This document shows, piece after piece, positions 24,723 through 34,244 of a stretch of 64,000 nucleotides of DNA. The notes below the pieces were generated by a model. The model saw only the letters and a list, made by a program, of their open reading frames with translations. It did not search any database and was not told the origin of the DNA. The DNA is from Croceibacterium_B sp963783195 (GTDB lineage Bacteria > Pseudomonadota > Alphaproteobacteria > Sphingomonadales > Sphingomonadaceae): NCBI GenBank assembly GCA_963783195.1, contig CAWAMV010000004.1, positions 372,001 to 436,000 of the forward strand. Direction: 5' to 3'. The translations under genes and the position numbers were made by a program. How positions within the stretch are numbered: the first letter of the stretch is position 1; each line of letters begins with the position of its first letter.

Positions 24723-25709
24723 ATGCGAGAGCAGGAGTGGCTCGTGCCGGGCCTTGGGCTGACGGCCATGACGGCGCTTTCGGCTCTGGCCCTCGTCCCC
24801 GAAAACGGCGGCCTGATGTCGACCTTGCGCATCCTGCCGGCATGGATGGCGCTGGCGGCCCTGATCTTCAGCGCCATCGCCTTCGTGCGCCTGCTGCGAG
24901 CGGGTGTCGCGAGCCCTTTCGCCGAGGTCCGGCGCGTCGCCCTGGCGCAACCGCGGCGCAACCTGCTGCTCGCCGCCGGCGTGGCGCTGGCGGGGATGAA
25001 CCTCATCGCCTTCATGTGGCTCAAGCCGCTGCTCAACGCACTGGTCCCGTTCACCGCGGACCGTATCCTGGCCGACATCGGCGAGGCGCTGTTCCTCGGC
25101 ACTCCGCCATGGCGGGCGCTGGCGTGGGCAAATCTTCCCTATGCCGGGATGGTCTATCACCCGCTGTGGTTCGTCACGATCACCTGGGCCTTCCTGCTGG
25201 TGCTGCTGGCGCCGCCCTCGCCGCGGCGCTCGGCGGCCCTGCTGGGCTATTTCGCCCTGTGGTCGCTGGCCGGCCCGCTGATCCACCTGCTGGTGCCCGC
25301 GGCGGGGCCGATCTTCTATGAACGGCTGGGTTACGGGAACCGCTTCGCCGGGCTCGACGGCGGGGCCGAGACGCGCGCGATCGGCGACTATCTCTGGACC
25401 ATCTACGCGGGCGGGGCGTTCGGCGCGGGCGGCGGCATCTCGGCCATGCCCTCGCTCCACGTGGCGACGAGCGCGTGGACGGTGATCGCGGTCCGCGTGG
25501 CCGCGCCAATGTTCGCGCCGCTGGCGGTTGCCGCGTGGCTTGCCATCGCGGTGCTCTCGGTCGCGCTCGGCTGGCATTACGTGATGGACGGCGTGGTCGG
25601 AACCCTCGCCGCCGTGGCGATCTACGCGGGCCTAGAGAGCTGGTTCCGCCGTCGCGCGGCCGCCCAGGCGCACCGAGATCCGGTGCCCGCGCCCGAAGGA
25701 CTCGCCTGA
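24723..25709 (+). CDS. PAP2-superfamily membrane phosphatase/transferase
   Basis: 328 aa, several membrane helices. PAP2 motifs are AMPSLHVA (about residue 240) and ALGWHYVMDGVVG (about residue 282), with histidines for the phosphohistidine intermediate. The longer form with SMPSLH-type loops resembles PF14378 proteins, which include inositol-phosphoceramide synthases. Given that sphingomonads make sphingolipids, head-group transfer is possible but unproven. Confidence 0.82.
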   Translation: MREQEWLVPGLGLTAMTALSALALVPENGGLMSTLRILPAWMALAALIFSAIAFVRLLRAGVASPFAEVRRVALAQPRRNLLLAAGVALAGMNLIAFMWLKPLLNALVPFTADRILADIGEALFLGTPPWRALAWANLPYAGMVYHPLWFVTITWAFLLVLLAPPSPRRSAALLGYFALWSLAGPLIHLLVPAAGPIFYERLGYGNRFAGLDGGAETRAIGDYLWTIYAGGAFGAGGGISAMPSLHVATSAWTVIAVRVAAPMFAPLAVAAWLAIAVLSVALGWHYVMDGVVGTLAAVAIYAGLESWFRRRAAAQAHRDPVPAPEGLA

Positions 25710-25752
25710 AGGCGCGGCGCAGGCCGGCCGGCCCGCGCCGCCAATCCGCCGG

Positions 25753-26580
25753 TTACTGCCGCCGGGCGTCGTACGAGGTCTTGTCGCCGGTCCGCTCGTT
25801 GGTCGAGACGACATGCAACGTGTCGCCGTCGAGGTTGAACTCGGTCGTGCCGACGACCTTGCCGTCGCGCTTGGTGACCTGGGTCCAGCTGTTTTCGCCG
25901 GTCTTGGTGACCGAGACCATCGTGTTGGCCATGTCGCCGCTGATCGGCGCGTCGGTCCCGTCGAGCTTGGCTTCGAAGCCGGTGCCATCGGGGCTGCTCA
26001 TCTTCAGCGTGTCGCCGGTGGTAACGAAGGTCACGGTCAGGCCTTCCTGGCTCACGTTGTCGATCGTGCCGGTCTGCCACTTGCCGGAAATGGCATGGGC
26101 GCCGGCGGGCGCCTCTCCCACCCGGTTCATGGTCGTCTTGCCGGTGACCGGGGGCGCATTGGGCACAGAGGTGTCGGTGTATGCCTGCGTCATGGTCTTG
26201 CCGTCCGGCGCGACGGTATAGGTGCTCGATCCCATTTCCTGGTCGCCCTTCTTCGAGCGCATGGTGACCTGGCTGTCGCTGTCGACCTTGACCGCGATCG
26301 CATCGGAATAGTCGCGCCCGGTCACGTCGTGATACTCGCCGTCAGCGGGAATGGTCAGCGGCGGGACGCAGGTGGAACAGGTGTAGGTGCCGTCCTTGAG
26401 CAGCAGCTCGTCGGGCGAACCTTCCAGCTTCACCGTCGAAAGGTCGGCGACCCAGGTCCCGTCGATCCCGGTTGCGGCCGGTGCCGTGGCGACATCGTCC
26501 GCTTCCTGGTTGCAGGCGGACAGCGCCGTCAGCGACACGGCGGCAAGCGCCAGCAACATGCTCGTCTTCATTGTCTTCAT
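25753..26580 (-). CDS. Lipoprotein of unknown function
   Basis: 275 aa. The signal and lipobox are visible: MKTMKTSMLLALAAVSLTALSAC with the Cys at about residue 23. The mature part has two similar halves with TTYTCSTC-like and DGTGFEAKLDG segments, suggesting lipocalin-like strands, but no family is recognised. Monocistronic, divergent from the next gene. Confidence 0.72.
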   Translation of the reverse strand: MKTMKTSMLLALAAVSLTALSACNQEADDVATAPAATGIDGTWVADLSTVKLEGSPDELLLKDGTYTCSTCVPPLTIPADGEYHDVTGRDYSDAIAVKVDSDSQVTMRSKKGDQEMGSSTYTVAPDGKTMTQAYTDTSVPNAPPVTGKTTMNRVGEAPAGAHAISGKWQTGTIDNVSQEGLTVTFVTTGDTLKMSSPDGTGFEAKLDGTDAPISGDMANTMVSVTKTGENSWTQVTKRDGKVVGTTEFNLDGDTLHVVSTNERTGDKTSYDARRQ

Positions 26581-26735
26581 GGAAGAATCTCCCCGTTTGG
26601 CGCGACCGCCGGGCGGACGATAGGCCTGCTGGAAGATTTGCCAAGAATTTTGACAGGTTAGCAGTTTCGCCGCACCGCTTACCGGTTCTTAACCACATTC
26701 GGTGACATTCGCTTCCGACACACACGGGGGCCATC

Positions 26736-27260
26736 ATGGCGAAGACCGGGACTGCATCGCTGACCATTGCCGAGCTGCGCGAGTTCGCCAGCTTCACCGA
26801 GGCCGAACAGCTGTTCATCGAGCGCAGCCTGGATATCGCCTTCGCTCGCGGCGACGCCTTCAAGACCTGGAGCCACGACGGCGACGGATCTGCGATCCGC
26901 GGCCAGTACCTCGCCTACCGCGAACTGCGCACGCTGAAGGACATGGTCCCGTGCGAAACGACCATGGCCGGGCTCGAGGCGTTCATGGGCCCGCTCATGC
27001 GCGTCACCGCGCAGGACCTCGCGCTCGAGCGGATCGAGAGCTTCTCGGCCTATCGCTTCCTCTACGAACGCCTGCTCGGCGCCAGGGCGCGACCGTGGCT
27101 GCCGGCCGCCTTCTGCAGCGCCGCCGCGCTGCCGCAGATCCGGCCTGGGCGGCGCAAGATGCTGCTCCAGTCGCTCAGCGAAGCTGCCGCCACCGCGCCC
27201 GGCTGGTCCGATCGCGAACCGCAGTTTTATCCCGAGCGGGTGGAAGCCGAACCGGCCTGA
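26736..27260 (+). CDS. Protein of unknown function
   Basis: 174 aa, soluble, no recognised domain. An N-terminal charged helix (IAELREFASFTEAEQLFIERSLDIA) is followed by a YLAYRELRTLKDMVPC segment. Codon use matches its neighbours. The 155-bp gap before it holds no clear element beyond a run TTCTTAACC. Confidence 0.6.
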   Translation: MAKTGTASLTIAELREFASFTEAEQLFIERSLDIAFARGDAFKTWSHDGDGSAIRGQYLAYRELRTLKDMVPCETTMAGLEAFMGPLMRVTAQDLALERIESFSAYRFLYERLLGARARPWLPAAFCSAAALPQIRPGRRKMLLQSLSEAAATAPGWSDREPQFYPERVEAEPA

Positions 27261-27272
27261 GCGGCGGACGCC

Positions 27273-29067
27273 CTACTTGTAGAGCGCGTCGAGCCGGGAC
27301 TGGTATTTCTCGCGGATCGGAGCGCGGCGGATCTTCATGCTCGGCGTCAGCATGTGGTTCTCGGTCGTGAAACCCTCGTCGGCGAAGGTGAACTGGCGGA
27401 CCTTGTCGGTCACCGAAAGCTCGGCGTTCACGCGATCGATCGCGCTGCGCATTGCCGCGCGATAGGCGGGCAGTTCCTGCAGCGCGGGCAGGTCGAACTT
27501 CTCGCCGTTGGCCTGGGCCCATTCGCACGACCAGTCGGGATCGGGCACGATCAGCGCGACGATGTAGGGCCGCTTGTCACCGCTCACCATCGCCTGCGCG
27601 ATCTCGGGCTGCAGCGTGAGCATCGATTCGAGCCGCTGCGGGGCGATGTTGTCGCCCTTGTCGTTGACGATGATGTCCTTCTTGCGGTCGGTGATGACGA
27701 TCCGGCCCTTCTCGTCGAGGTGGCCGATGTCGCCGGTGTGAAGCCAGCCGTCGACGATGGCCTTCGCGGTCGCCTCCGGATCGCGCCAGTAGCCGGTCAT
27801 CACGCATTCGCCGCGGCAGAGGATCTCGCCATCCTCGGCGATCTTCACCTCGACCCCGCGCACCGGCGGACCGACGGTCGACAGCTTCACGCCAACGGCG
27901 GGCCGGTTGACGCTGATCAGCGGCGCGCTCTCGGTCTGGCCATAGCCCTGCAGCGTGACGAGCCCCATCGCCTCGAAGAAGGTTCCGATCTCGGGATTGA
28001 GCGGCGCCCCGCCCGACACCAGCGCCTTGATCCGGCCGCCGAAACGTTCCTGCACCTTGGGCGCAATCGTTCGCGCGAGCAGGCGCTCGACCGGCCAGTC
28101 GAGCATCGAGCGCTGACCGTTCGCCTTGCGCTCCGACAGGGTGAGCGCGCGGTCGAGCAGCCAGTTGGCGAGCTTGCCCTGCTTCTCGACCGCCTTGACC
28201 ATCCGTCCGCGGATCAGTTCGAACAGCCGCGGGACGACGACCATGATGGTCGGCCGGGCCTCCTCGATATTGCTCGCCAGCTTGTCGAGACCTTCGGCGA
28301 ACCAGATCTCCGCGCCCATCCCGATCGGCAGGTGGAGCCCGGCGGTATGTTCGAGCGCGTGGGACAGCGGCAGGAACGACAGGAAGCGCTCCTCGTCCCA
28401 GCCGAAATCCTCGACCAGGACGTGCGCTGCGGCATCGACGTTGTGCAGGATCGCCCCGTGGGGCAGTTGCACCCCGCGCGGAGCGCCGCTGGTGCCGCTG
28501 GTGTAGATGATGCAGGCCGGGTCGCGCCGCCCGATCGCGGCGATGCGCCCGTCGACCGCGGCGCGCGCCGCTGCGGCGTCGCCGGTGGTCATGTCGGACC
28601 AGAGGTGGCAGTCGAACGCGCCCGACTGGCCGGTCCTGAGCGCATCGATGCCGATGATGTGCTGCGCCAAGCCCGGTGTGAATCATCGCCCGCACCAGCG
28701 GCGTGCCGAGCTTCTGGCTGGAGACGATTGCCGCCCGCGCGCCCGAATTTTCCAGGATATGCTCGTGGTCGCGATCGGTGTTGGTGGTGTAGGCCGGCGT
28801 CGTCACGCATCCGGCAGCCATGATCGCCAGGTCTGCGATCGCCCACTCGGGGCGGTTTTCCATCACCAGCATGACCCGGTCGCCCTCGGCCAGCCCGAGC
28901 CGGCGCAGCGATTCGGCCAGCAGGCAGACCGCGTCGGCCGCCTCGCGCCAGGTGGTCGCCTGCCACTGGCGATCGCGCTTGGCGACGAGGAAGGGCCGGT
29001 CGCCCAGTTCGTCGGCCCGTTGCAGGAACAGCGTCACCAGGTTCGGCGCCGCGTCGAAGTCGCTCAT
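27273..29067 (-). CDS. Long-chain acyl-CoA synthetase (AMP-forming), frameshifted near 28672
   Basis: Activates fatty acids to acyl-CoA through acyl-AMP. The N-terminal frame (29067 to ~28680) reads SDFDAAPNLVTLFLQRADELGD through VSSQKLGTPLVRAMIHTG. The C-terminal frame continues LAQHIIGIDALRTGQ with the P-loop IIYTSGTSGAPRG, GYGQTESAP, the D-x-x-x-TGD motif HTGDIGHL and the C-terminal K in ITDRKKDIIV. Joining them restores about 600 aa; one extra base in the GGGC run at 28671-28675 explains the break. Distantly FadD15-like. Confidence 0.85.
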
Positions 29068-29227
29068 CTGCACGTTGCGCGCATCTCCATCCCCAAGGAC
29101 CGCCCTGAGCGGTTCGTAGCCCCGGACGGCTTACGGCGCGCGCGGGTCCACGACAAGGTGCGAGGAGCCGCGCTTGCGCGAGTTGCCGGATGGACAGGGC
29201 GCGCGCCGAACGATTAGGAGCGGCAGT

Positions 29228-30946
29228 ATGGAATTCGGTCGCTCCCTGTTCGCTGCGCTGGCTCTCACCCTCGCATCCTGCACCACCGTTCCCGCCGCGG
29301 AGACCGCGCCCGCCGCGATCGCGCCGGCGACCGCCCGACCCTTCGCGATTGCGGCCAACCCGCTCGCCGCGAAGGCCGGGATGGACGTGCTGCAGCGCGG
29401 CGGCAACGCGGCCGACGCGGCGCTCGCGGTGCAGGCCATGCTCTCGCTCGTCGAGCCGCAATCCTCGGGCATGGGCGGCGGCGGCTTCCTCACCTATTTC
29501 GATGCCGCGAGCGGCAAGGTGGTCGTCTACGACGGTCGCGAGGTCGCGCCGGCGCAGGCCAGCCCGACGATGTTCCTCGATTCGGCCGGCAAGCCGATCG
29601 GCTTTCGCGATGCAGTGGTGAGCGGCCGGGCGACCGGGGTGCCGGGCGCCCTCGCGGCGCTTGCCCTGGCGCAGAAGGAACACGGCGCGCTGCCCTGGAA
29701 CGGCCTGTTCGATGCCGCCATCGCGGCGGCCGAGGAAGGTTTCATCGTCAGTCCGCGGCTCGGCCGCATGCTCAAGGGGCCGTTCCCGCAGATCCGGCAG
29801 CCCGACGCGAAGCGCTATTTCTCGCGCCCGGACGGCACGCCGATCGAAGTCGGCGACCGCCTGAAGAACCCCGAGTACGCCGCGTTCCTGCGGCGCCTTT
29901 CGGCGCAGGGGACGGACGCGCTCTACAAGGGCAGCACGGCGGCCAGGATCGTCCAGCGCACGCGGCAGGCTCCGCTCGAAGGGTCGATGACGATGGCCGA
30001 CCTTGCCGGCTATCGCCCGATCAAGCGCGAACCGGTCTGCCGCCCGTGGCATGAATACGACGTCTGCGTGCCGCCGCCCCCGTCGAGCGGGGCGGCCTTT
30101 CTCGAGCTGCTCGGCCTGCTCGAGCGGACCGATATCGCCAGCCGGGGACCGAACGATCCGCAGGCGTGGTATCTCTTCGCCGAGGCGAGCCGGCTGATGT
30201 ACGCCGACCGCGATGCCTATTTCGGCGATGCCGATTTCGTGCAGGTGCCGATCGAGGGTCTGCTCGACCCGGCCTACCTCGATGCGCGCGCCGCGCTGAT
30301 CGGGCCGACCGCCGCACCGGCCGTGGCGGCCGGCCACCCGGCAGGGGCCCGCACGACGCGGGCCGATCGCACGATCGAGCCGGCGGGCACGTCGCACTTC
30401 ATCGTCGGCGATGCACACGGCAACGTGATCTCGATGACGACCACGGTCGAATCGATTTTCGGCACCGGCCGCATGGTCGACGGCTTCTTCCTCAACAACC
30501 AGCTGACCGATTTCTCGTTCGACCCGGTCCAGGCGGACGGCCGCGCGGCGCCCAATGCGGTGGCGCCCGGCAAGCGACCGCGCTCGTCGATGATCCCGCT
30601 GATCATGCTCGACCGGGAAGGGAAATTCGCCGGGGCGATCGGCTCGGCCGGTGGCAACGCGATCCTCGCCTATGTCGGCAAGTCGCTGGTCGGCGCGGTC
30701 GACTGGGGCCTGCCGATGCAGCAGGCGCTGGCGCTGCCCAATCTCATCGCGCGCGGCAACACCATCGGCGCGGAAGTGAGCGAGTTCGACCCCGCGATCG
30801 TGGAGGCGCTCGCGGCGCGCGGGCTCAAGCTGGTGCCGGGGCAGGGCGAGGATTCGGGGGTGCAGGGCGTGATCGTGCGCAATGGGCAGATCGACGGCGG
30901 CTACGATCCGCGCCGCGAGGGCGTGGTCCTGCAGGGCAAGCCTTAA
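29228..30946 (+). CDS. ggt: Gamma-glutamyltransferase
   Basis: Exported enzyme that cleaves or transfers gamma-glutamyl groups of glutathione. 572 aa from ATG 29228 (MEFGRSLFAALALTLASC), with the Cys at residue 18 forming a lipobox. Signatures: RGGNAADAALAVQAMLSLVEPQSSG, the autoprocessing TSHF with catalytic Thr at about residue 387, and LNNQLTDFSF. The stop overlaps pyrD convergently by 4 bases. Confidence 0.92.
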   Translation: MEFGRSLFAALALTLASCTTVPAAETAPAAIAPATARPFAIAANPLAAKAGMDVLQRGGNAADAALAVQAMLSLVEPQSSGMGGGGFLTYFDAASGKVVVYDGREVAPAQASPTMFLDSAGKPIGFRDAVVSGRATGVPGALAALALAQKEHGALPWNGLFDAAIAAAEEGFIVSPRLGRMLKGPFPQIRQPDAKRYFSRPDGTPIEVGDRLKNPEYAAFLRRLSAQGTDALYKGSTAARIVQRTRQAPLEGSMTMADLAGYRPIKREPVCRPWHEYDVCVPPPPSSGAAFLELLGLLERTDIASRGPNDPQAWYLFAEASRLMYADRDAYFGDADFVQVPIEGLLDPAYLDARAALIGPTAAPAVAAGHPAGARTTRADRTIEPAGTSHFIVGDAHGNVISMTTTVESIFGTGRMVDGFFLNNQLTDFSFDPVQADGRAAPNAVAPGKRPRSSMIPLIMLDREGKFAGAIGSAGGNAILAYVGKSLVGAVDWGLPMQQALALPNLIARGNTIGAEVSEFDPAIVEALAARGLKLVPGQGEDSGVQGVIVRNGQIDGGYDPRREGVVLQGKP

Positions 30947-31992
30947 GCCGCGTCGCTCCCGACCGCCTCGGCCAGCGTGGCGAAGCCCTCCTGCCGCATG
31001 AATCCTTCCAGGCCGCGCACGATGCGGCGGGCGATGCCCGGACCTTCGTAGACCATCGCGCTGTAGAGCTGCACCAGGCTCGCACCGGCGCGGATGCGGG
31101 CCCAGGCATCCTGTGCGGTCGCGATGCCCCCCACGCCGACCAGGGGAAGCTCCCCGCCGGTTGCATGGCGGAAATCGCGCAGGCGGGCGAGCGCGAGATC
31201 GCGCAGCGGGGCACCCGACAGGCCGCCCGCTTCGCCAACGTGACGCGAACGCAACCGGGGCCGGGTTATCGTGGTGTTGGACACGATCAGTGCGCCCAGC
31301 TTGCGGTCGATGGCGATGCGCGCGATCGCGGCGATGTCGGGCGGCTCGAGGTCCGGCGCGACCTTGAGAAAGACCGGCGGAGCGCCCGCGGGGCAGACCT
31401 CGCCACGCGCCTGGAACACGGCGTCGAGCAGCGCGGTCAGCGCACCCTCGTCCTGCAGGGCGCGCAGGCCCGGCGTGTTCGGGCTGGAGATATTGACCGC
31501 CAGGTAGCTGGCGAGCGGCGCCATCAGGCGGGTCATCGCGGCGTAGTCGGCGATGCGGTCGGGCGAATCCTTGTTCGCGCCGATGTTGACGCCGACGATG
31601 CCGGGGCGATCGCGGCGCGCCACCAGCCGCTTCACCGCCTCGGCCGCGCCGCCGTTGTTGAATCCCATGCGATTGATCACCGCGCCGTCGGCCGTGAGCC
31701 GGAACAGGCGGGGCTTCGGATTGCCGGTCTGCGGGAGCGGGGTGATCGAGCCGACTTCGGCGAAACCGAAGCCAAGCGCGAGAAGGGCATCCGGCACCTC
31801 GCCGTCCTTGTCGAAGCCCGCGGCCACGCCGACTGGATTGGGGAAGCGCAGGCCGGCGACCTCGCTCGCCAGCTTCCCGCGGGCCGCGGGCCGGCCGAAA
31901 GGCTGGCGCAGCCGCAGCGCCGACAGCGCCAGCCCGTGGGCGCGCTCGGCATCGAGCGTGAACAGCGCGGGGCGGAGCAGGCGGTAGAGCAT
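30943..31992 (-). CDS. pyrD: Dihydroorotate dehydrogenase, class 2
   Basis: Quinone-linked membrane-associated oxidation of dihydroorotate to orotate in pyrimidine synthesis. 349 aa. N-terminal membrane-binding segment, then FPNPVGVAAGFDKDGEV, the catalytic-loop NISSPNTPGLR, and SNTTI and VGVGGI for FMN. Start MLYRLLRPALFTLDAERAH fits the family. Confidence 0.96.
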   Translation of the reverse strand: MLYRLLRPALFTLDAERAHGLALSALRLRQPFGRPAARGKLASEVAGLRFPNPVGVAAGFDKDGEVPDALLALGFGFAEVGSITPLPQTGNPKPRLFRLTADGAVINRMGFNNGGAAEAVKRLVARRDRPGIVGVNIGANKDSPDRIADYAAMTRLMAPLASYLAVNISSPNTPGLRALQDEGALTALLDAVFQARGEVCPAGAPPVFLKVAPDLEPPDIAAIARIAIDRKLGALIVSNTTITRPRLRSRHVGEAGGLSGAPLRDLALARLRDFRHATGGELPLVGVGGIATAQDAWARIRAGASLVQLYSAMVYEGPGIARRIVRGLEGFMRQEGFATLAEAVGSDAA

Positions 31993-32099
31993 GGTCCAGC
32001 GCTATGGCAGCGGCGGCAGGTGGTGTCGATTCGCCACAGCGGGTGTGACAATCTCCGTTATGGACACGATTCTGGCGTCTTCAGCGGGAAAAGTGTCGC

Positions 32100-32218
32100 G
32101 TTCCTACAAGACTCCAAGGTGTCCCTTGCCTAAAGCACCAATCGCGACCCGAAGGGCTCGGCAACAACCGGGTTCCTACCTTTCAAGGGGCGGCTCCACG
32201 TGGGCCGCCCCTCTTTTG
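32100..32218 (+). ncRNA. Candidate small RNA ending at a terminator
   Basis: The 8-base direct repeat GTTCCTAC (32100-32107 and 32172-32179) flanks several short hairpins: CAAGG/CCTTG near 32115, and overlapping pairs in ACCCGAAGGGCTCGG and CCGGGT. A strong intrinsic terminator follows. This looks like a stand-alone short transcript. It matches no known RNA family that I could recognise, so this is a low-confidence call. Confidence 0.3.
32186..32218 (+). terminator. Intrinsic terminator upstream of sufR
   Basis: AGGGGCGGC (32186-32194) and GCCGCCCCT (32204-32212) form a perfect 9-bp stem with a 9-nt loop that includes CCACGTGG, followed by CTTTTGT. No upstream plus-strand gene ends here, so it should end a short transcript. 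Confidence 0.75.
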
Positions 32219-32287
32219 TCAGAAGATGCAAACGACTCGCAGAAATCGGTTTTCCATTGCAACGCGAGGATCTATGCCTAGGTGAAC

Positions 32288-32323
32288 CGGAGCGATTTGT
32301 TCCGATTTGACCGAAGGGCTCCG
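32288..32323 (+). promoter_or_regulatory. sufR leader hairpin and direct repeats (possible operator)
   Basis: CGGAGC (32288-32293) and GCTCCG (32318-32323) are inverted repeats abutting the sufR ATG and enclosing its AGGG ribosome site. Between them CGATTTG occurs twice, 10 bases apart (32293-32299 and 32303-32309). Possible operator for autoregulation or a translational switch. Confidence 0.4.
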
Positions 32324-32734
32324 ATGCGCCTCTCTTCCATGGCCGATTACGCCGTCGTCACGATGAGCGCCGCCGCGCGCCACTGTGGCGGTGCGCGCAC
32401 CAGCGCCACGGAGCTGGCGGCCGAGACCGGCCTGCCGCTGCCCACGGTGCAGAAGCTCGTCAGCCTGCTCGGCAAGGCAGGTCTGCTTCGCTCCGCGCGC
32501 GGGGCGGGCGGCGGGCTGCAACTGGCGCGCCCGGCGGCGGCGATTACGCTGGCCGACATCGTCGAGGCGGTCGAAGGCCCCATCGCGCTGACCGCCTGCG
32601 TGGAACAGGGCAGGCACGACTGCGCGCTGGAAGGGGCCTGCAGCGTCCAGCCGCACTGGGGCCTCGTCAACGCCACCATGCGCGGGGCGCTCGCCGGCGT
32701 CTCGCTCGTTCAGCTTTCAAGAGTTCCCGCATGA
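32324..32734 (+). CDS. sufR: SUF-system regulator, Rrf2/IscR family
   Basis: Iron-sulfur-sensing repressor heading the suf operon. 136 aa. N-terminal winged helix MRLSSMADYAVVTMSAAARH, wing ARGAGGGLQLARP, and the cluster-ligand region CVEQGRHDCALEGAC (three Cys). The ATG at 32324 lies next to AGGG. The stop overlaps sufB by 4 bases. Likely senses cluster status and represses the downstream genes (known of the family). Confidence 0.9.
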   Translation: MRLSSMADYAVVTMSAAARHCGGARTSATELAAETGLPLPTVQKLVSLLGKAGLLRSARGAGGGLQLARPAAAITLADIVEAVEGPIALTACVEQGRHDCALEGACSVQPHWGLVNATMRGALAGVSLVQLSRVPA

Positions 32735-34244
32735 CAGACGATGTTGATATCCAGGATCGCGCCGTGCGCGATACCGCCGGCGTTACGGACCAGGCCGCGC
32801 GCGACGCAGCCGAGAGGGCCGCCGATTACGAATTCGGCTGGTCGAGCGAAATCGAGACCGATTTCGCGCCCAAGGGCCTGTCCGAAGATACCGTCCGGTT
32901 CATCAGCGCCAAGAAGGGCGAGCCCGAGTGGATGCTCGACTGGCGGCTCAAGGCCTTCCGCCTGTGGCAGGACATGAAGGAGCCCGACTGGGCCAAGCTC
33001 GGCTACCCGCCGATCGATTACCAGGACGCCTATTACTACGCCGCGCCGAAGAAGAAGGAGAAGCTCGGTTCGCTCGACGAGCTCGATCCCGAGATCAAGG
33101 CGGTCTACGACAAACTTGGCATCCCGATCGCCGAGCAGGAAGTGCTCGCCGGGGTCGAGGGCGCGCGCAAGGTCGCGGTCGACGCGGTGTTCGATTCGGT
33201 CAGCGTGGCGACCACCTTCCGCGCCGAGCTGGAGCGGGCCGGGGTCATCTTCCGCTCGATCTCCGAAGCGATCCGCGAATATCCCGAGCTGGTGCAAAAG
33301 TGGCTCGGCAGGGTCGTGCCGGTGCGCGACAACTACTTCGCCACGCTCAACAGCGCGGTCTTTTCCGATGGCACGTTCGTCTACATTCCCGAGGGCGTGC
33401 GCTGCCCGATGGAGCTTTCCACCTATTTCCGCATCAATGCCGAGAACACCGGCCAGTTCGAGCGCACGCTGATCGTTGCCGAAAAGGGCAGCTACGTCAG
33501 CTATCTCGAAGGCTGCACCGCGCCGATGCGCGACGAGAACCAGCTCCACGCCGCGGTGGTCGAGCTGGTCGCGATGGAAGATGCCGAGATCAAGTACTCG
33601 ACCGTGCAGAACTGGTACCCCGGCAACGCCGAGGGCAAGGGCGGGATCTACAACTTCGTCACCAAGCGCGGGCTGTGCCAGGGCGCGCGCGCAAGATCAG
33701 CTGGACCCAGGTCGAAACCGGCAGCGCGGTGACCTGGAAGTACCCGAGCTGCGTCCTCAACGGCGAGGACAGCGTGGGCGAGTTCTACTCGGTCGCGGTG
33801 ACCAACAACTTCCAGCAGGCCGATACCGGCACCAAGATGATTCACAACGGCAAGGGCAGCCGCAGCACGATCATCTCCAAGGGCATCAGCGCGGGCAAGT
33901 CGAACAACACCTACCGCGGGCTGGTGCGCGTCGCCGCCAACGCCGACGGCGTGCGCAACTTCACCCAGTGCGATTCGCTGCTGCTCGGCAGCACCTGCGG
34001 CGCGCACACCGTGCCCTACATCGAGGTCAAGAACCCCACCGCGCAGGTCGAGCACGAGGCGACCACCAGCAAGATCAGCGACGACCAGCTGTTCTACGCC
34101 ATGCAGCGCGGCCTCGGTGCCGAAGAAGCGGTGGCGCTGATCGTCAACGGCTTCGCCAAGGACGTGATGAAGCAACTGCCGATGGAATTCGCGGTCGAGG
34201 CGCAGAAGCTGCTGGCGATCTCGCTCGAGGGGAGCGTGGGGTGA
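32731..34244 (+). CDS. sufB: SUF scaffold subunit SufB, frameshifted near 33690
   Basis: Scaffold subunit of the SufBCD complex that assembles Fe-S clusters. The N-terminal frame (to ~33690) includes DYEFGWSSEIETDFAPKGL, EGVRCPMELSTYFRIN and TKRGLCQGAR. One base is missing, and the second frame gives KISWTQVETGSAVTWKYPSC with the SufB cysteine, continuing through CDSLLLGSTCGAHT. The missing base lies in the alternating GCGCGCGC at 33683-33692. An intact protein of about 504 aa would result. Confidence 0.88.

Larger units (their letters stand above)
31993..32323. other. 331-bp intergenic region between pyrD and sufR
   Basis: No supported gene. It contains a structured stretch with a terminator (32100-32218) and then the sufR leader. 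A weak promoter-like CTATGC (32272-32277) lies near the sufR start. A 96-codon open frame crosses the terminator and is not considered a gene. Confidence 0.6.

Noticed and set aside
24672..25577. Long minus-strand frame over the PAP2 gene
   Set aside because: Arg/Gln/Pro-rich shadow of a high-GC gene; the plus strand has PAP2 motifs and hydrophobic helices.
32100..32180. Possible SAM or other riboswitch because of the CTCGGCAACAACC stretch
   Set aside because: Surrounding helices do not match the SAM-I/SAM-II/SAH consensus as I know them, and a terminator plus 100 bp separates it from sufR. Left as a generic candidate RNA.
31991..32281. 96-codon open frame upstream of sufR
   Set aside because: It runs through a strong terminator hairpin and has no ribosome site or recognisable domain.
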